A stretch of 64,000 nucleotides of DNA from Pseudonocardia parietis. Its GTDB lineage: Bacteria > Actinomycetota > Actinomycetes > Mycobacteriales > Pseudonocardiaceae. Location: contig NZ_JAGINU010000001.1 in NCBI RefSeq assembly GCF_017876315.1, positions 5,518,001 to 5,582,000 on the forward strand, read 5' to 3'. How positions within the stretch are numbered: the stretch's first letter is position 1; every line of letters starts with the position of its first letter. The notes below the pieces were generated by a model. The model saw nothing but the letters and a program-made list of their open reading frames with translations. It was not told the origin of the DNA and did no database searches. Shown here piece by piece: positions 24,042 through 33,960 of this stretch. Both the position numbers and the translations under genes were made by a program.

Positions 24042-25862
24042 TCATCGGTGGTCGGCGGTCCGCGGTGCTGTACCCCTCCCGGCCCGACCGGCCGACGCGA
24101 GTGACACGGCGAGCACCGCGACGAGGATCAGCATGCCGCTCGGCGCCAGGACCGCCCAGGGTGCGCGTTCGACGTAGGGCAGTCCGTCGGCGAGCAGGCG
24201 CCCCCACTCGGGGCTCGGCGGCTGCGGGCCGAGGCCGAGGAAACCGAGCGAGGCGAGCGCGAGCGCCGTGCCGGGCAGCCGGAGCATCGCGTGCCGGACC
24301 AGCGGACCGGCCGCGGCCGGCAGGACGTGCACGGCGGTCGCCCGGACCGGGCCGACGCCGAGCACCGGCAGGATCCGCACGTGCGGCTGCGCCCGGATCT
24401 CCGACACCAGCGCCGCGGTGTGCGCGGCCAGCGGCGCCCAGCTGACCAGGGCGACGCCGATCGCGGCCCCGATCGCCGAGGGCCCCAGGACGGCGGCGAC
24501 GACCAGCCCGGCCAGCACCGGCGGGGCGGCGTTGGCGACCTCCGCGGCCCCGGTGGACAGCCGCGGCGCCAGCCCGATCAGCACGCCCAGCACGAGCGAG
24601 AACGCGACGACCGCCAGCGCGGTTCCGGCGGTGAGCAGTGCGCCGTGCCCGACCCGGGCCAGCACGTCCCGGCCCACGGCGTCGCTACCCAGCGGCAGCG
24701 CGAGCGACGGGGCGGCGAGCCGCGGATGCGCCGAGGTGTACGGGTCGCGCAGCAACCCGGTCGCGGTGACCAGGAGCAGCAGGGCGCCGGCGGTGCCGGG
24801 CAGGACCCAGCGGTACCGGCGCACCGTCGTGAGGGCCGAGGCCACCGGGACGTCGCCGGTGCGGGCCGCGCGCCCCAGGATCAGCGTCCGGGCCAGCTGT
24901 GCGAGCGCACCGGCGACCGCGGCGACCAGCAGCAGCGCCAGCACCCCGGCCTGCAGCAGCGTCAGGTCCAGCGATGCGGCGGCGCCCAGTGTCGTGCGGC
25001 CCAGGCCGGGGATGGCGAAGACCTCCTCGACCGCGACCGCTCCCCCGGTCATGCCGACCAGCACGAGCCCGATCTGCGGGAGCACCGAGGGCAGGGCGCG
25101 CCGGAGGACCGCGGCGCCGACCCGCGGGCGGGACAGCCCCGCCGTCTGCCACGTCCCGACCCACGGCTCGCTGAACGCCGAGGCGACGGACTCGGCCAGC
25201 AACCGGCCGACCAGCCCACCGGCCGGGAGACCGAGTGCCAGCGCGGGCAGGACCGCGTACTGCGGTCCCGCCCAGCCGTAGGGCGGGAACCAGCCGAGGC
25301 CGACCGCGACGGTGACCAGCAGGACCGCGGCGAGCAGGAACTCGGGCAGCGCCGTGAGGGCGGCGGCGAGCCCGCCGCCGTTCCCGACCGTGCCCGCTCC
25401 CGCGCCGGCCAGGCCGCGCCGCAGGGCAGGGGCGAGCAGCGCCGCGGTGACGAGGACCGCCACCACCAGGGCGAACCCCATCAACGTCAGCGAGACGCCG
25501 AGCCCGGCCAGCACCGTCGGGAGAACGGGCTCCCCCGACACCCACGACGTGCCGAGGTCGCCGGTCAGCACGCCCTGCAGCCAGCGCCCGAACACGCCCC
25601 ACGGCCCGGCATCGAGACCGAGGTCGGACCGGATCGACGCGAGCGCCTCCGGGGTCGCCTCCCGCTCGGCCGAGCGGGCCCGCAGGACCGCCAGCTCCGG
25701 GGACCGCTGCGACAGCCACGGCAGGATCCCGATCAGGAACACCACGCCCGCACCGGCGACCACCCGGGACACCGCACCGACCCACGCGTCCCGGGCGCGG
25801 GCGGAGCCGTCCCGGACAGGCGGCGGCGCGTCCTGGCCGGTCACCGGCCGGGCGGTGGTCAC
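24042..25862 (-). CDS. Fused DppB-DppC-type ABC transporter permease
   Basis: 606 residues containing two complete binding-protein-dependent permease units that are normally separate genes. Unit 1 (~1-310) is DppB-like, with GLDAGPWGVFGRWLQGVLTG and the EAA-type loop WVGTWQTAGLSRPRV. Unit 2 (~330-606) is DppC-like, with PLGSDAVGRDVLARV and the loop near RILPVLGVGPVRATAVHVLP. About ten or more hydrophobic segments. GTG 25862 overlaps the binding-protein stop (GTGA). The gene continues a three-gene importer of the peptide/nickel class. Substrate unknown. Confidence 0.9.
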   Translation of the reverse strand: MTTARPVTGQDAPPPVRDGSARARDAWVGAVSRVVAGAGVVFLIGILPWLSQRSPELAVLRARSAEREATPEALASIRSDLGLDAGPWGVFGRWLQGVLTGDLGTSWVSGEPVLPTVLAGLGVSLTLMGFALVVAVLVTAALLAPALRRGLAGAGAGTVGNGGGLAAALTALPEFLLAAVLLVTVAVGLGWFPPYGWAGPQYAVLPALALGLPAGGLVGRLLAESVASAFSEPWVGTWQTAGLSRPRVGAAVLRRALPSVLPQIGLVLVGMTGGAVAVEEVFAIPGLGRTTLGAAASLDLTLLQAGVLALLLVAAVAGALAQLARTLILGRAARTGDVPVASALTTVRRYRWVLPGTAGALLLLVTATGLLRDPYTSAHPRLAAPSLALPLGSDAVGRDVLARVGHGALLTAGTALAVVAFSLVLGVLIGLAPRLSTGAAEVANAAPPVLAGLVVAAVLGPSAIGAAIGVALVSWAPLAAHTAALVSEIRAQPHVRILPVLGVGPVRATAVHVLPAAAGPLVRHAMLRLPGTALALASLGFLGLGPQPPSPEWGRLLADGLPYVERAPWAVLAPSGMLILVAVLAVSLASAGRAGRGTAPRTADHR

Positions 25863-27388
25863 GGGGTCGCCCCCACCGTGGTGCCGCTCGTGATCAGGTC
25901 CCGCTCCCGCGGGTCGCGCGCGACCCCGTCGACCCGGGCCGACTCGCCCTGGATGACCCGCTCGTGCAGCAGCGGGATCGCCGCGTCGGTGGCGAGCACC
26001 GCCGCCTCGGCCTGCATCGTGGCCGCGCGGCGCGCGGGTCCGGTGTCGGTCCCCGCGGCCCGTTCGAGGGCCTGCTGGACTCCGGGTGCGCAGAGCTGGG
26101 AGATGTTGAACCCGCCCGCGCAGCCGAAGTCGCTGGTCATGTAGGCGACCGGGTCCCCGGAGTCGAGGACCGTGGCGCGGGAGAGCAGGAAGGCGTCGAA
26201 CGCGCCGTCGAGGGCGTCGGCCTCGATGAACGCGTACTCGCGCACGTCCTGGGTCACGACGAACCCGGCGGCCTCGAGCTGCTGCTCCAGCAGCACGGCG
26301 GTCTCGGGCAGCTCGCTGCGGTCGGTGAAGGTGCCCAGCGTGATCGGCACCCCCTGCACCCGCGCCGGGGCGGGCCGGGCGGCGAGCGCCCGGGCGTAGG
26401 CGGGATCGCTCCGCAGGTCGGCGGCCCAGGGCAGCGCCGGGCCCAGCAACCCGGACGCGCTGTCCGCGCGCCCCTCGTAGGCGCCGGCGACGAGCGCGGC
26501 GCGGTCGATCGCCTCGCGCGCCGCCGCCCGGACCGCCGGGTCCGCGAACGGTCCGCGGTCGGTGTTCAGGTACAGCGTGTTCGTCCGCGGCATCGGGACC
26601 TCGTGCACCAGCTCCGGGTCCAGCAGCGGGACCTGGCCCGGCGGGATCGCCTCGACGACGTCGGCGGTCCCGGTCCGCAGCGCGGCGGCACGGGCGGTGC
26701 CGTCCGGAACGTAGGTGACGTCGATGCCCGCGACCCGGGCCGGCTCGCCCCAGTAGCCGTCGTACCGGTCCAGCGTCGCCCCGGACGTGCCCTGGACGGC
26801 CGTCAGCCGGAACGGGCCGCTGCCGTGACCGGCCGGGTCCACCCGTCCGTCGGGCCCGTACGCGGCCGGCGCCAGTAGCGACAGCTGCGGGCTGGACAGC
26901 CGCTGCGGGACCAGTGGGTCCGCCGTCGCCGTGGACACCAGCACGGCGTTGTCGCCGTCGGCCCGGGCGGTCAGCTCGACGCCGTCCAGGATGCGGGGCG
27001 GCGGGGACGCGACCGTCGCCCGGTTGAGGACGTCGGCGGCGTGCGTCGCGGTCAGCTCGGTGCCGTCGTGGAACGTCACGCCGTCGCGCAGGGTGAACCG
27101 CCAGGTCCGGGGATCCACCCGGGACCACTCGGTGGCCAGCATCGGCCGGGCGTCACCGGCCTCGTCGAGCTGGACCAGGGTCTCGGCGGTACGCCACCGC
27201 GACAGCTTGAACGCGTCGTCGCTGAACGGGGACAGGCCCGAACGCGGCGGCAGCAGCATCGCCACGCTCACCCGGTCGGTACCGCCACCGGGGCCGTTCG
27301 CCGGTGCGGCGAAGCAGCCGGTCAGCATCAGAGCGGACGCACTCAGCGCCAGTGCCGCGAGAGGTCGGCGAAATCGGGACGGGGGCAC
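25859..27388 (-). CDS. Peptide/nickel-type ABC transporter substrate-binding lipoprotein
   Basis: 509-residue extracytoplasmic solute-binding protein, family 5. A signal peptide ends in the lipobox LTGC (C25), so it is lipid-anchored. Family-5 features: ETLVQLDEAGDARPMLATEW, WRFTLRDGVTFHDGTELTA and IDVTYVPDGTARAAALRTG. It delivers ligand to the fused permease whose start overlaps its stop. Short for the family (usually 520-560), but complete. Ligand could be an oligopeptide, nickel or a metallophore complex. Confidence 0.92.
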   Translation of the reverse strand: MPPSRFRRPLAALALSASALMLTGCFAAPANGPGGGTDRVSVAMLLPPRSGLSPFSDDAFKLSRWRTAETLVQLDEAGDARPMLATEWSRVDPRTWRFTLRDGVTFHDGTELTATHAADVLNRATVASPPPRILDGVELTARADGDNAVLVSTATADPLVPQRLSSPQLSLLAPAAYGPDGRVDPAGHGSGPFRLTAVQGTSGATLDRYDGYWGEPARVAGIDVTYVPDGTARAAALRTGTADVVEAIPPGQVPLLDPELVHEVPMPRTNTLYLNTDRGPFADPAVRAAAREAIDRAALVAGAYEGRADSASGLLGPALPWAADLRSDPAYARALAARPAPARVQGVPITLGTFTDRSELPETAVLLEQQLEAAGFVVTQDVREYAFIEADALDGAFDAFLLSRATVLDSGDPVAYMTSDFGCAGGFNISQLCAPGVQQALERAAGTDTGPARRAATMQAEAAVLATDAAIPLLHERVIQGESARVDGVARDPRERDLITSGTTVGATP

Positions 27389-27437
27389 GGGTCTCCTCGG
27401 TTCGGTGGGCGGGCGGGTTCGGGTTCGGGTTGGCCCG

Positions 27438-29018
27438 TCAGATGTCGCCGGCGGGCACTCGTGGGTCGAGGCCGGCGGCCCGGACGAGCTCAGCGGTCAC
27501 CGGGTGAACGGGACGGGACAGGACCTCGGCGGTGGGCCCGTCCTCGACGACGCGGCCGGCATCGAGGACGACCAGCCGGGAGCACAGCGAGCCGACGACG
27601 TCGAGGTCGTGCGCGACCAGCAGCAGCCCGGCCCCGGTCGCGGTGCAGGCCTCGTCCAGCAGGTGGACGACCTGGTCACGCAGCGCCGGGTCGAGCCCGC
27701 CGACGGGTTCGTCGGCGAGCAGCAGGCGCGGCCGGACCACCAGCGCGCGGGCGAGCGCGGCGCGTTGCGCCTGACCACCGGACAGCTCGCCGGGGCGGCG
27801 ATCGGCCAGCTCACCCGTCAGACCGACCCGGTCGAGCGCGGCCCGGACCGCGTCGGCGTGGTCGCCCGGGACGCCGAGCCGGCGCAGCGGTTCGGCCACG
27901 AGTGCGCGGATCGTCATCCGCGGGTTCAGCGAGCCCGCGGGATCCTGCGGGATGTACTGCACGGCGCGGCGGAACCATCGCCGGTCCCGGGCGCGGCCAC
28001 CGCTGATCTCCCGGCCGTCGACCGTGACCGTGCCCCGGTCCGGGCGGTCGAGTCCCAGCAGGATGCGCAGCAACGAGGACTTGCCGGCGCCCGACGGCCC
28101 GGCGAGACCGACCCGCTCGCCGCACCCCAGGTCGAGCTCGACGCCCCGCAGCGCCCGGATCGGCTCACCGGCCCGCCGCCACGGCCGCCACGGCCGCGGG
28201 TCCGGGTGCACCCGGTGCAGGTCGCACGCCCGCAGCAGCGGTTCCCGCTCCGCCGGGTCGTCCGGGGGCCGGACCGCTGCTCTCGCGTGGCGTGTCTCCC
28301 GGGCCGGCGGCGCGCTCCTCGAGCGTCCCTCGGCGAGGTGCACCGACCGCGAGCACAGCTCCTGGGCCGCCGGCACGTCGTGGCTGATGAACAGCAGCGC
28401 CGTCGACGAGTCCGTGAGCCGCGCCGCCAGGACGTCCAGGACCCGGCGCCGGTTGACCGGATCGAGCGCGCTGGTCGGCTCGTCGGCGATCAGCAGGTCC
28501 GGACGGCCGGCCAGCGCCATCGCCAGCTGCACCCGCTGACGCTGCCCGCCGGACAGCTCGCCGGGCAGCGCGGCCAGCACGTGCCCGGGATCGGCCAGCC
28601 CGGTGGCCGACAGCTCCCCCGCGAGATCCACGCCGGAGGGATCGAGCCCGGCGGCACGGACCGCGGCCCGCAGCTGCACACCGACCGGCACCAGGGGGTT
28701 CAGCGCCACCCGCGAGTCCTGACCCACGGCCGTGATCCGCACCCGCCGCGACCGGCGGGCGGCCGGGACGGCCAGGACGTCCTCTCCCGCCAGCTCGACG
28801 CCGCCGCGCCCGGCTGCGACGGCGGGGAGGCGTCCCAGCACCGCGGCCGCCGTCAGTGACTTCCCGGCTCCCGACGCCCCCAGCAGCGCGACCCGTTCGC
28901 CGCGCCGCACCTCCAGGTCCACAGCACGGAGCACGTCTCGTGTGCCGATCGAGACGGTGAGATCGCGGACCGAGAGCAGCGGTTCCCCGGCTACGATCTC
29001 ACGGGCGTCGGACAGCAT
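27438..29018 (-). CDS. Fused DppD-DppF-type ABC transporter ATPase (two nucleotide-binding domains)
   Basis: Two full ABC ATPase domains in one chain. Domain 1: Walker A GASGAGKS, signature LSGGQRQR, Walker B LLIADEPTSALD. Domain 2: GPSGAGKS, LSGGQAQR, LLLADEPVGGLD. An Arg/Pro-rich linker separates them. With the fused permease this makes a three-polypeptide importer. The ATG at 29018 is chosen; the GTG at 29039 lies inside a palindrome and has no ribosome binding site. Transcribed toward the binding-protein gene, 49 bases away. Confidence 0.9.
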   Translation of the reverse strand: MLSDAREIVAGEPLLSVRDLTVSIGTRDVLRAVDLEVRRGERVALLGASGAGKSLTAAAVLGRLPAVAAGRGGVELAGEDVLAVPAARRSRRVRITAVGQDSRVALNPLVPVGVQLRAAVRAAGLDPSGVDLAGELSATGLADPGHVLAALPGELSGGQRQRVQLAMALAGRPDLLIADEPTSALDPVNRRRVLDVLAARLTDSSTALLFISHDVPAAQELCSRSVHLAEGRSRSAPPARETRHARAAVRPPDDPAEREPLLRACDLHRVHPDPRPWRPWRRAGEPIRALRGVELDLGCGERVGLAGPSGAGKSSLLRILLGLDRPDRGTVTVDGREISGGRARDRRWFRRAVQYIPQDPAGSLNPRMTIRALVAEPLRRLGVPGDHADAVRAALDRVGLTGELADRRPGELSGGQAQRAALARALVVRPRLLLADEPVGGLDPALRDQVVHLLDEACTATGAGLLLVAHDLDVVGSLCSRLVVLDAGRVVEDGPTAEVLSRPVHPVTAELVRAAGLDPRVPAGDI

Positions 29019-29023
29019 CGTCG

Positions 29024-29050
29024 AAACGATAACGGACACAGTTGTCGTTT
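29024..29050. promoter_or_regulatory. 27-bp operator-like palindrome at the start of the ABC transporter operon
   Basis: AAACGATAAC (29024-29033) and GTTGTCGTTT (29041-29050): nine of ten pairs, seven-base spacer. Distinctly AT-rich, five bases upstream of the ATPase ATG. The position suits a repressor site over the promoter and start. Metal regulators often use such AT-rich palindromes, but the regulator is not known. Confidence 0.65.
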
Positions 29051-29105
29051 ATGGTGATCGTGACGGACGCCGCAGCGCCTGATCGGCCCGCTCCCGGCCG
29101 GGACC

Positions 29106-29387
29106 TCAGCGCACGTAGCAGTGCTCCACCTCGATGCCCAGCGCCCGGGGCGGGGCGGCCGGGGCGGCGCCGAGCAGCTGCCGCAGCCCGGGCCCGAGCC
29201 GGGTGGTCATGAACGCCTCGGCGTGTTCGCGGGAGTCCCAGATCGCCACCAGGCAGAGCTTGCCGTCCACCATCCCGGCGTACCGGGCCGCGAGGCCGTC
29301 GGGCTCGGCGAGGATGTCACTCATCAGCTTGTCGAGGTTCTCGATGCTGCCGGCCGGTGAGTCGTCGACCACGGTCACATAGGTCAT
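29106..29387 (-). CDS. Small ABM/dimeric alpha-beta barrel protein
   Basis: 93-residue protein of the dimeric ferredoxin-like fold used by antibiotic-biosynthesis monooxygenases and related proteins. The pattern MTYVTVVDDSP, CLVAIWDSREHAEAFMTTRLGPGL and a final strand (ALGIEVEHCYVR) is typical. Start ATG 29387 has GAGGAGG five bases upstream. Possibly co-transcribed with nothing else; the LuxR gene stop lies downstream on the same strand. Enzymatic role unproven. Confidence 0.75.
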   Translation of the reverse strand: MTYVTVVDDSPAGSIENLDKLMSDILAEPDGLAARYAGMVDGKLCLVAIWDSREHAEAFMTTRLGPGLRQLLGAAPAAPPRALGIEVEHCYVR

Positions 29388-29432
29388 GTCGTCCTCCTCG
29401 GTTCGCGGCCGCGCCGGCCGCCCTGCGGGACG

Positions 29433-32252
29433 CTAGGGAGATCCGGCCCGCCGGGCATGGGCCGGATCGCTCATCGTCGTACTCATCCAGGCCGCGATCT
29501 GGCTGCGCGAGGTGAACCCGAGCTTGGTGAGGATGTGCGCGATGTGGTTGCCCGCCGTGCGCTCGGAGATCACCAGGCGGGCGGCGATCTGACGGTTGGT
29601 GAGCCCCTCGGCGACCAGCGCTGCCACCTCCACCTCCCGCGGCGACAGCCCCTCCCGGCCGGGTCCGAGGCGGCGGAGCAGCTCCGCGCTCGGCTCACGG
29701 AGGACGGTCATCCCGAGTGCGTGGATCAGCCCGTCACCGGCGACGGCGAGCTCCCGGGCCCGGGCCCGGTCACCGGGGTGCGAGCGCGCGGCGAGCGCCG
29801 TGGCGAGATGGTGGGTGGCCTCGGCGAGGAACCCCGGGGCGCCGGCCCGGTCGCACCGTCGCACCGCGGTCTCCAGATCGGCGACGGCGTCGTCGAGACG
29901 GCCCTGGGCGAGCGCGCCGATCCCGAGCGTGAGCTCGGCCGGCCCGCTGTAGCTGACACCGCTGCCGACGATGTGCTCCCCGCGGAACGGCTCCAGGGTC
30001 TCCAGCGCCGCGGCGAGCTCGTCCGGCCTGCCGAGCCCGGTCGCGACGAGCACCGCCAGCACCGAGCCCGTCGCGGTGAAGAACACCGGCCACGACCACG
30101 CCGGGGGCGGACCCGCCTGCCGGAACTGCGCGTCGGCCTCGTCCGCGCACCCCGCGCGGAGCAGCAGGTAGGCGCGCGACACCCGGCCCATCGTCCGGAA
30201 CCGGGGTGGCGGCTCGACCCACGTGCGGGCCATCGCCAGGGCCTCGTCCGAGGTCCCGACATGCCGGGCCAGCACCCAGTGGGTGCCCAGGAGCATGCCG
30301 GTCGCGGACGCCGGCTCGATCAGCCGCATCCGCTCGTACCCGCGGGCCGCCGCTGCCCGCGCGTCGTCGAAACGGCCCCTGGCCTGCGCGATGCAGGCCC
30401 GGACCCGATCACCGTGCCACGCGCTCGCCGGTCCCCCGACCCGCTCCACCGCTACCGTCAGCGGTGCCAACTCGTCCCCGGCGGCGGTCAGCTCACCGCT
30501 CTCCACCAGCGCGTCGATCCGCCAGAGCCTGCCCCACATCGCGGTGCGCGCGTCGCCGGTTCGCTCGGCGAGCACCAGCATCTCGCCGGCCAGCGCCAAG
30601 CGCGTCCCCTGGCCCGCCGGGCCCGGGCAGGCGTCGTGCCGGGCACGCAGCGAGGCCACCAGCGCCGGGGCGTCGGTACCCGCCCGGGCCAGCGTCAGCG
30701 CCGCCTCGCTGGTCGCCCGGGTCAGATCGTGCTCACCGGCGTAGAACGCGAGATGGCTGCGCAGGGCCAGCAGCCGTGCCCGGAGCACGTCCTCGGTGAC
30801 CGCGGCCAGTGCCTGTTCGCACAGCTCGGTGAGGACCACCGCGATCGCCGGGTCGGGCACCGGCTCCAGAACGAGCGCGGCCTGCGCGAGCAGCTCCGGC
30901 CGCCCCGCGGCCCGGGCGTGGCCGGCCGCCGCCACCGCTCCCGCCAGGGCCGTGTCGAGGTCTCCGGCGAGGAAGGCGGCGCGGCCGAGGGCGAGGTGCG
31001 CGCGGCACGCCTGCGCGTCGCCGGGCCACGGGACCGCGACATCGAGCGCCGCCCGGTACAACCGCACCCCCTCCTCGAACGCGAGTCGCCGCACCGCCTC
31101 CGCGCCGGCGCGCAGCGCCCATTCGCGGGCCTGCACCGCACCCCCGTAGGGCGCGAGCGCGAGGTGGTGGCGGGCCAGCTCGCCGAGATGGTCGTCGATG
31201 TCACCGGCCCAGTGCGTCGCCAGCGCCGAGGCGGCGGCCCGGTGCAGGGCGACCCGCTCCGCGGTCGGGATCGACGTGCGGACGGCGTCCCGGACCAGCG
31301 CGTGGGCGAAGCGCAGCTCACCGCTGCCGACCTGTGCGAGCAGTCCGGAGGCGACGGCCGCGTCCGCCGTGCCGAGGAGCCGCGGCACCGGAGCGTCGAG
31401 CATGCTCGCGACCACCGCGAGCGGGAACTGCCGGCCGATCACCGCACCCGCACGGACGAGCCGCCGGGTCCCGGCGCCGAGCCGTTGCACCCGGGCGCCG
31501 ATCGCGTCCCGCACGCTCCCCGGCGCGTGGCCGGGCGACCACGTCCCCTCCGCCACCGCTCGTGCCACCTCCCGGACGAAGAACGGGTTGCCGCCGGTCA
31601 CCTCGTGCACCTGAGCGGCGTCGGCACCGCCGGCGCCGCCGGCGCCGCCGGCGCCGAGGGTGTCGAGCTGCCGCGCCACGTCGCCCGGGCTCAGGCCCGC
31701 CAAGCGCAACGACTCCGCGCCCGGCGCCCGGCCCACGTCGGCCAGCACCCCACCGAGCACGTCGGAGGGCCCGGCCACCCGCACCGTCGCCAGCACCAGC
31801 AACGCCGAGTCCGCCGCCCGTTCCGCGACGTGGCGCAGCACCAGCAGCGACGCCTCGTCGGCCCACTGCACGTCGTCCAGGACGATCACCAGCGGACGTC
31901 GTGCCGACGCGCCCAGTACCGCCCCCGCCACCGCGTCGACGACCCGGAACCGGTCCTGGGGCGACCGGACGTCGCCGGGCGGCGGACCGGCGAGATCCAG
32001 CGCGCGCAACACCTCGTGCCACGGCCAGAACGGCGGCGCGCCCTCGGTCTCGGCACACCGACCCCACACGACGGGACCGTCGGCGAGCGCGGCGACCTCC
32101 TGCCCGAGCCGCGTCTTGCCGATCCCGGCCTCCCCCGTGACCAGCACGACCCGGCCCCGTCGCGCGCCGGCGTCGGCCAGCCAGGTGCGGAGGGCGTCCA
32201 GCTCACGGTGCCGGCCGAGCAGCGTGCCGGCCGACGTCGGGCGACCCGGCAT
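29433..32252 (-). CDS. Large LuxR-family ATP-binding (MalT/LAL-type) regulator
   Basis: 939 residues. N-terminal AAA/STAND ATPase: LLGRHRELDAL, Walker A GEAGIGKT (40-47), Walker B LVIVLDDVQWAD. A long TPR-like helical middle follows, then a C-terminal LuxR helix-turn-helix (LSPREVEVAALVAEGLTNRQ, then IAARLVISERTAGNHI). A Gly-Gly-Ala repeat run sits in the ATPase linker (GAGGAGGAGG). It follows the tripeptidyl-peptidase-like gene by five bases on the same strand, so it is in its operon. The inducer and targets are unknown. Confidence 0.92.
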   Translation of the reverse strand: MPGRPTSAGTLLGRHRELDALRTWLADAGARRGRVVLVTGEAGIGKTRLGQEVAALADGPVVWGRCAETEGAPPFWPWHEVLRALDLAGPPPGDVRSPQDRFRVVDAVAGAVLGASARRPLVIVLDDVQWADEASLLVLRHVAERAADSALLVLATVRVAGPSDVLGGVLADVGRAPGAESLRLAGLSPGDVARQLDTLGAGGAGGAGGADAAQVHEVTGGNPFFVREVARAVAEGTWSPGHAPGSVRDAIGARVQRLGAGTRRLVRAGAVIGRQFPLAVVASMLDAPVPRLLGTADAAVASGLLAQVGSGELRFAHALVRDAVRTSIPTAERVALHRAAASALATHWAGDIDDHLGELARHHLALAPYGGAVQAREWALRAGAEAVRRLAFEEGVRLYRAALDVAVPWPGDAQACRAHLALGRAAFLAGDLDTALAGAVAAAGHARAAGRPELLAQAALVLEPVPDPAIAVVLTELCEQALAAVTEDVLRARLLALRSHLAFYAGEHDLTRATSEAALTLARAGTDAPALVASLRARHDACPGPAGQGTRLALAGEMLVLAERTGDARTAMWGRLWRIDALVESGELTAAGDELAPLTVAVERVGGPASAWHGDRVRACIAQARGRFDDARAAAARGYERMRLIEPASATGMLLGTHWVLARHVGTSDEALAMARTWVEPPPRFRTMGRVSRAYLLLRAGCADEADAQFRQAGPPPAWSWPVFFTATGSVLAVLVATGLGRPDELAAALETLEPFRGEHIVGSGVSYSGPAELTLGIGALAQGRLDDAVADLETAVRRCDRAGAPGFLAEATHHLATALAARSHPGDRARARELAVAGDGLIHALGMTVLREPSAELLRRLGPGREGLSPREVEVAALVAEGLTNRQIAARLVISERTAGNHIAHILTKLGFTSRSQIAAWMSTTMSDPAHARRAGSP

Positions 32253-32257
32253 GACGG

Positions 32258-33790
32258 CTACGGGAAGGGCACCCCGTCGGGCGCGCAGACCGTGCCCGGC
32301 GGTGGGGTGGCCAGGTCGACGAGGTAGCGCGTGCGCGCCTGCTCGAGGCACGCGCTCGGGTCCTGGTAGCTCGGGTGGCCGTAACCGTCCATGGTGAGCA
32401 GGACCGCGTTCCCGAGCCGCTGCTCGACGGCCCGGGCGTTGCCGTAGCCGGTGGCCGGGTCGTACCGGGCGTTGACCAGCAGGATCGGGTTCTCGGTCGT
32501 GGCGTCCCACGGGCCGGTGTAGCGGTCGGTGCTCTGGGCGGGCCAGCCCGACGCGCACGGCGCCCAGAGCCACCAGCCCAGTACCGGCCCCCAGAGCATG
32601 CTCGAGCCGCTCAGGTCGTCGATCACCGCCGGCCAGTCGGCCACCGGCCGCTGCGCGGGACCGTCGAGGCAGGAGATCGCCGACGACGTGGTGGACGCGG
32701 CGAAGGCCTCGGGGGTGCTCATCTGCCGGGCCGCGGTCTCCAGGGCCGAGGCGTCACCGTTGGCCGCCGCCTCGAGATCCGCGGCGAACTGCGGCCAGGT
32801 CTCCGGCAGCCGCAGCGGGGTGAACGTGCTGAGCAGCAGGTCGCCGTGGCTGAGCTCGCCGGGCGGGTCCGCGTCCGGTGCCGGGATCGGTGCCCGCTGC
32901 GCCTCGGCGAACACCCGCGCGGCGCGCTGGTCGACGGGTTCGTCGTGCCCGGCCAGCGCGCACCGGGCCGGGCCGGCGGCCGCGCAGAGCTCGAGGAACT
33001 TGCCGAAGACCTCGTCGGCGTAGGCGACGTCGTTGGCGGTCCGTTCCTCGGCACCCGCGGTGGTCCGGACCGGGTCGATGATGCCGTCGAGCATCATCGC
33101 CCGCACCCGGTCGGGGAACATGCTCGCGTAGGTCTGGCCGATCATCGTTCCGTAGGACAGGCCGACGTAGGTGAGCTTCTCGTCCCCGACGGCCTGGCGC
33201 AGTACGTCGAGATCGCGGGCGGTGTCCGCGGTCGAGATGTGCGGCAGGAGGTTCCCGCTCACCTCGCCGCACCGGCGCGCCAGCTCGACCGTCCGGCGTT
33301 CGTAGGCCTGCGACTGCTCCGTCGTCGAGGGGATGGACACGCCGTCCCAGAACTGCGCCCGCTCCTGCTCCGTGGGGAAGCACTCGACCGGCGAGCTGGC
33401 GTTCGTGCCCCGCGGATCCCAGCCGATCACGTCGAACCGGCCGCCGCCCCACACGTCGAAGCCGTCGGCCCCGTCCCGCACCACCTGCACGCCGCTCTGA
33501 CCGGGCCCGCCCGGGTTGAGGAACATCGACCCGATCCGCTCCTGCGGCCGGCTCGCGAGATGGCGCAGGACGGCCAGGTCGATGCGCTCACCATCCGGGC
33601 GGTTCCAGTCCAGCGGGACCGAGAGGGTGCCGCACTCCAACCCGGCCGCCGGGGGATCGCAGCTCGTCCACGCGATCCCGGGCGCGGGCGCGGATGCCGC
33701 CGCCTGCTGCGGTCCGACCGCACAGGACGCCGACAGCATCACACACAGGACGGCGACGACCGCACGCTCGATCACCCGGTGTCCGGCCAT
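32258..33790 (-). CDS. Tripeptidyl aminopeptidase-like alpha/beta-hydrolase lipoprotein
   Basis: 510-residue secreted alpha/beta-hydrolase of the TAP/SlpD group, which removes tripeptides or processes other exported substrates. The signal peptide ends in LSASC, a good lipobox. Oxyanion segment LNPGGPGQSG; nucleophile Ser in GLSYGTMIGQ; Asp region in NARYDPATGYGNA; His in MDGYGHPS; TAP C-terminal domain at the end. ATG 33790 gives a clean signal peptide. Probably anchored outside the membrane. Five bases before the LuxR-type regulator. Confidence 0.88.
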   Translation of the reverse strand: MAGHRVIERAVVAVLCVMLSASCAVGPQQAAASAPAPGIAWTSCDPPAAGLECGTLSVPLDWNRPDGERIDLAVLRHLASRPQERIGSMFLNPGGPGQSGVQVVRDGADGFDVWGGGRFDVIGWDPRGTNASSPVECFPTEQERAQFWDGVSIPSTTEQSQAYERRTVELARRCGEVSGNLLPHISTADTARDLDVLRQAVGDEKLTYVGLSYGTMIGQTYASMFPDRVRAMMLDGIIDPVRTTAGAEERTANDVAYADEVFGKFLELCAAAGPARCALAGHDEPVDQRAARVFAEAQRAPIPAPDADPPGELSHGDLLLSTFTPLRLPETWPQFAADLEAAANGDASALETAARQMSTPEAFAASTTSSAISCLDGPAQRPVADWPAVIDDLSGSSMLWGPVLGWWLWAPCASGWPAQSTDRYTGPWDATTENPILLVNARYDPATGYGNARAVEQRLGNAVLLTMDGYGHPSYQDPSACLEQARTRYLVDLATPPPGTVCAPDGVPFP

Positions 33791-33960
33791 CGCGAACCAC
33801 CCCGTCCGGTGGAGAGAGGACGCGGACCGTACAGCACCGCGGGCGCACCGGACCGGGATCGTCCGTCGAGTTACGACGGTCGGCGGCATGCGCGCCGCGC
33901 GATTTCGTCAGAGTGGGGTAGAGCGGTTGACGGCTGTGCCCGTCGTCCGCGTCGCCGCGC

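Noticed and set aside
24042..27128. A single 1028-codon frame on the minus strand
   Set aside because: Its first ~420 codons are the out-of-frame shadow of the binding-protein gene (Arg/Pro/Gly-rich, no domain). The real permease starts at GTG 25862.
29019..29039. GTG 29039 as start of the fused ATPase
   Set aside because: Lies within the palindrome and has no ribosome binding site; ATG 29018 keeps the whole domain.
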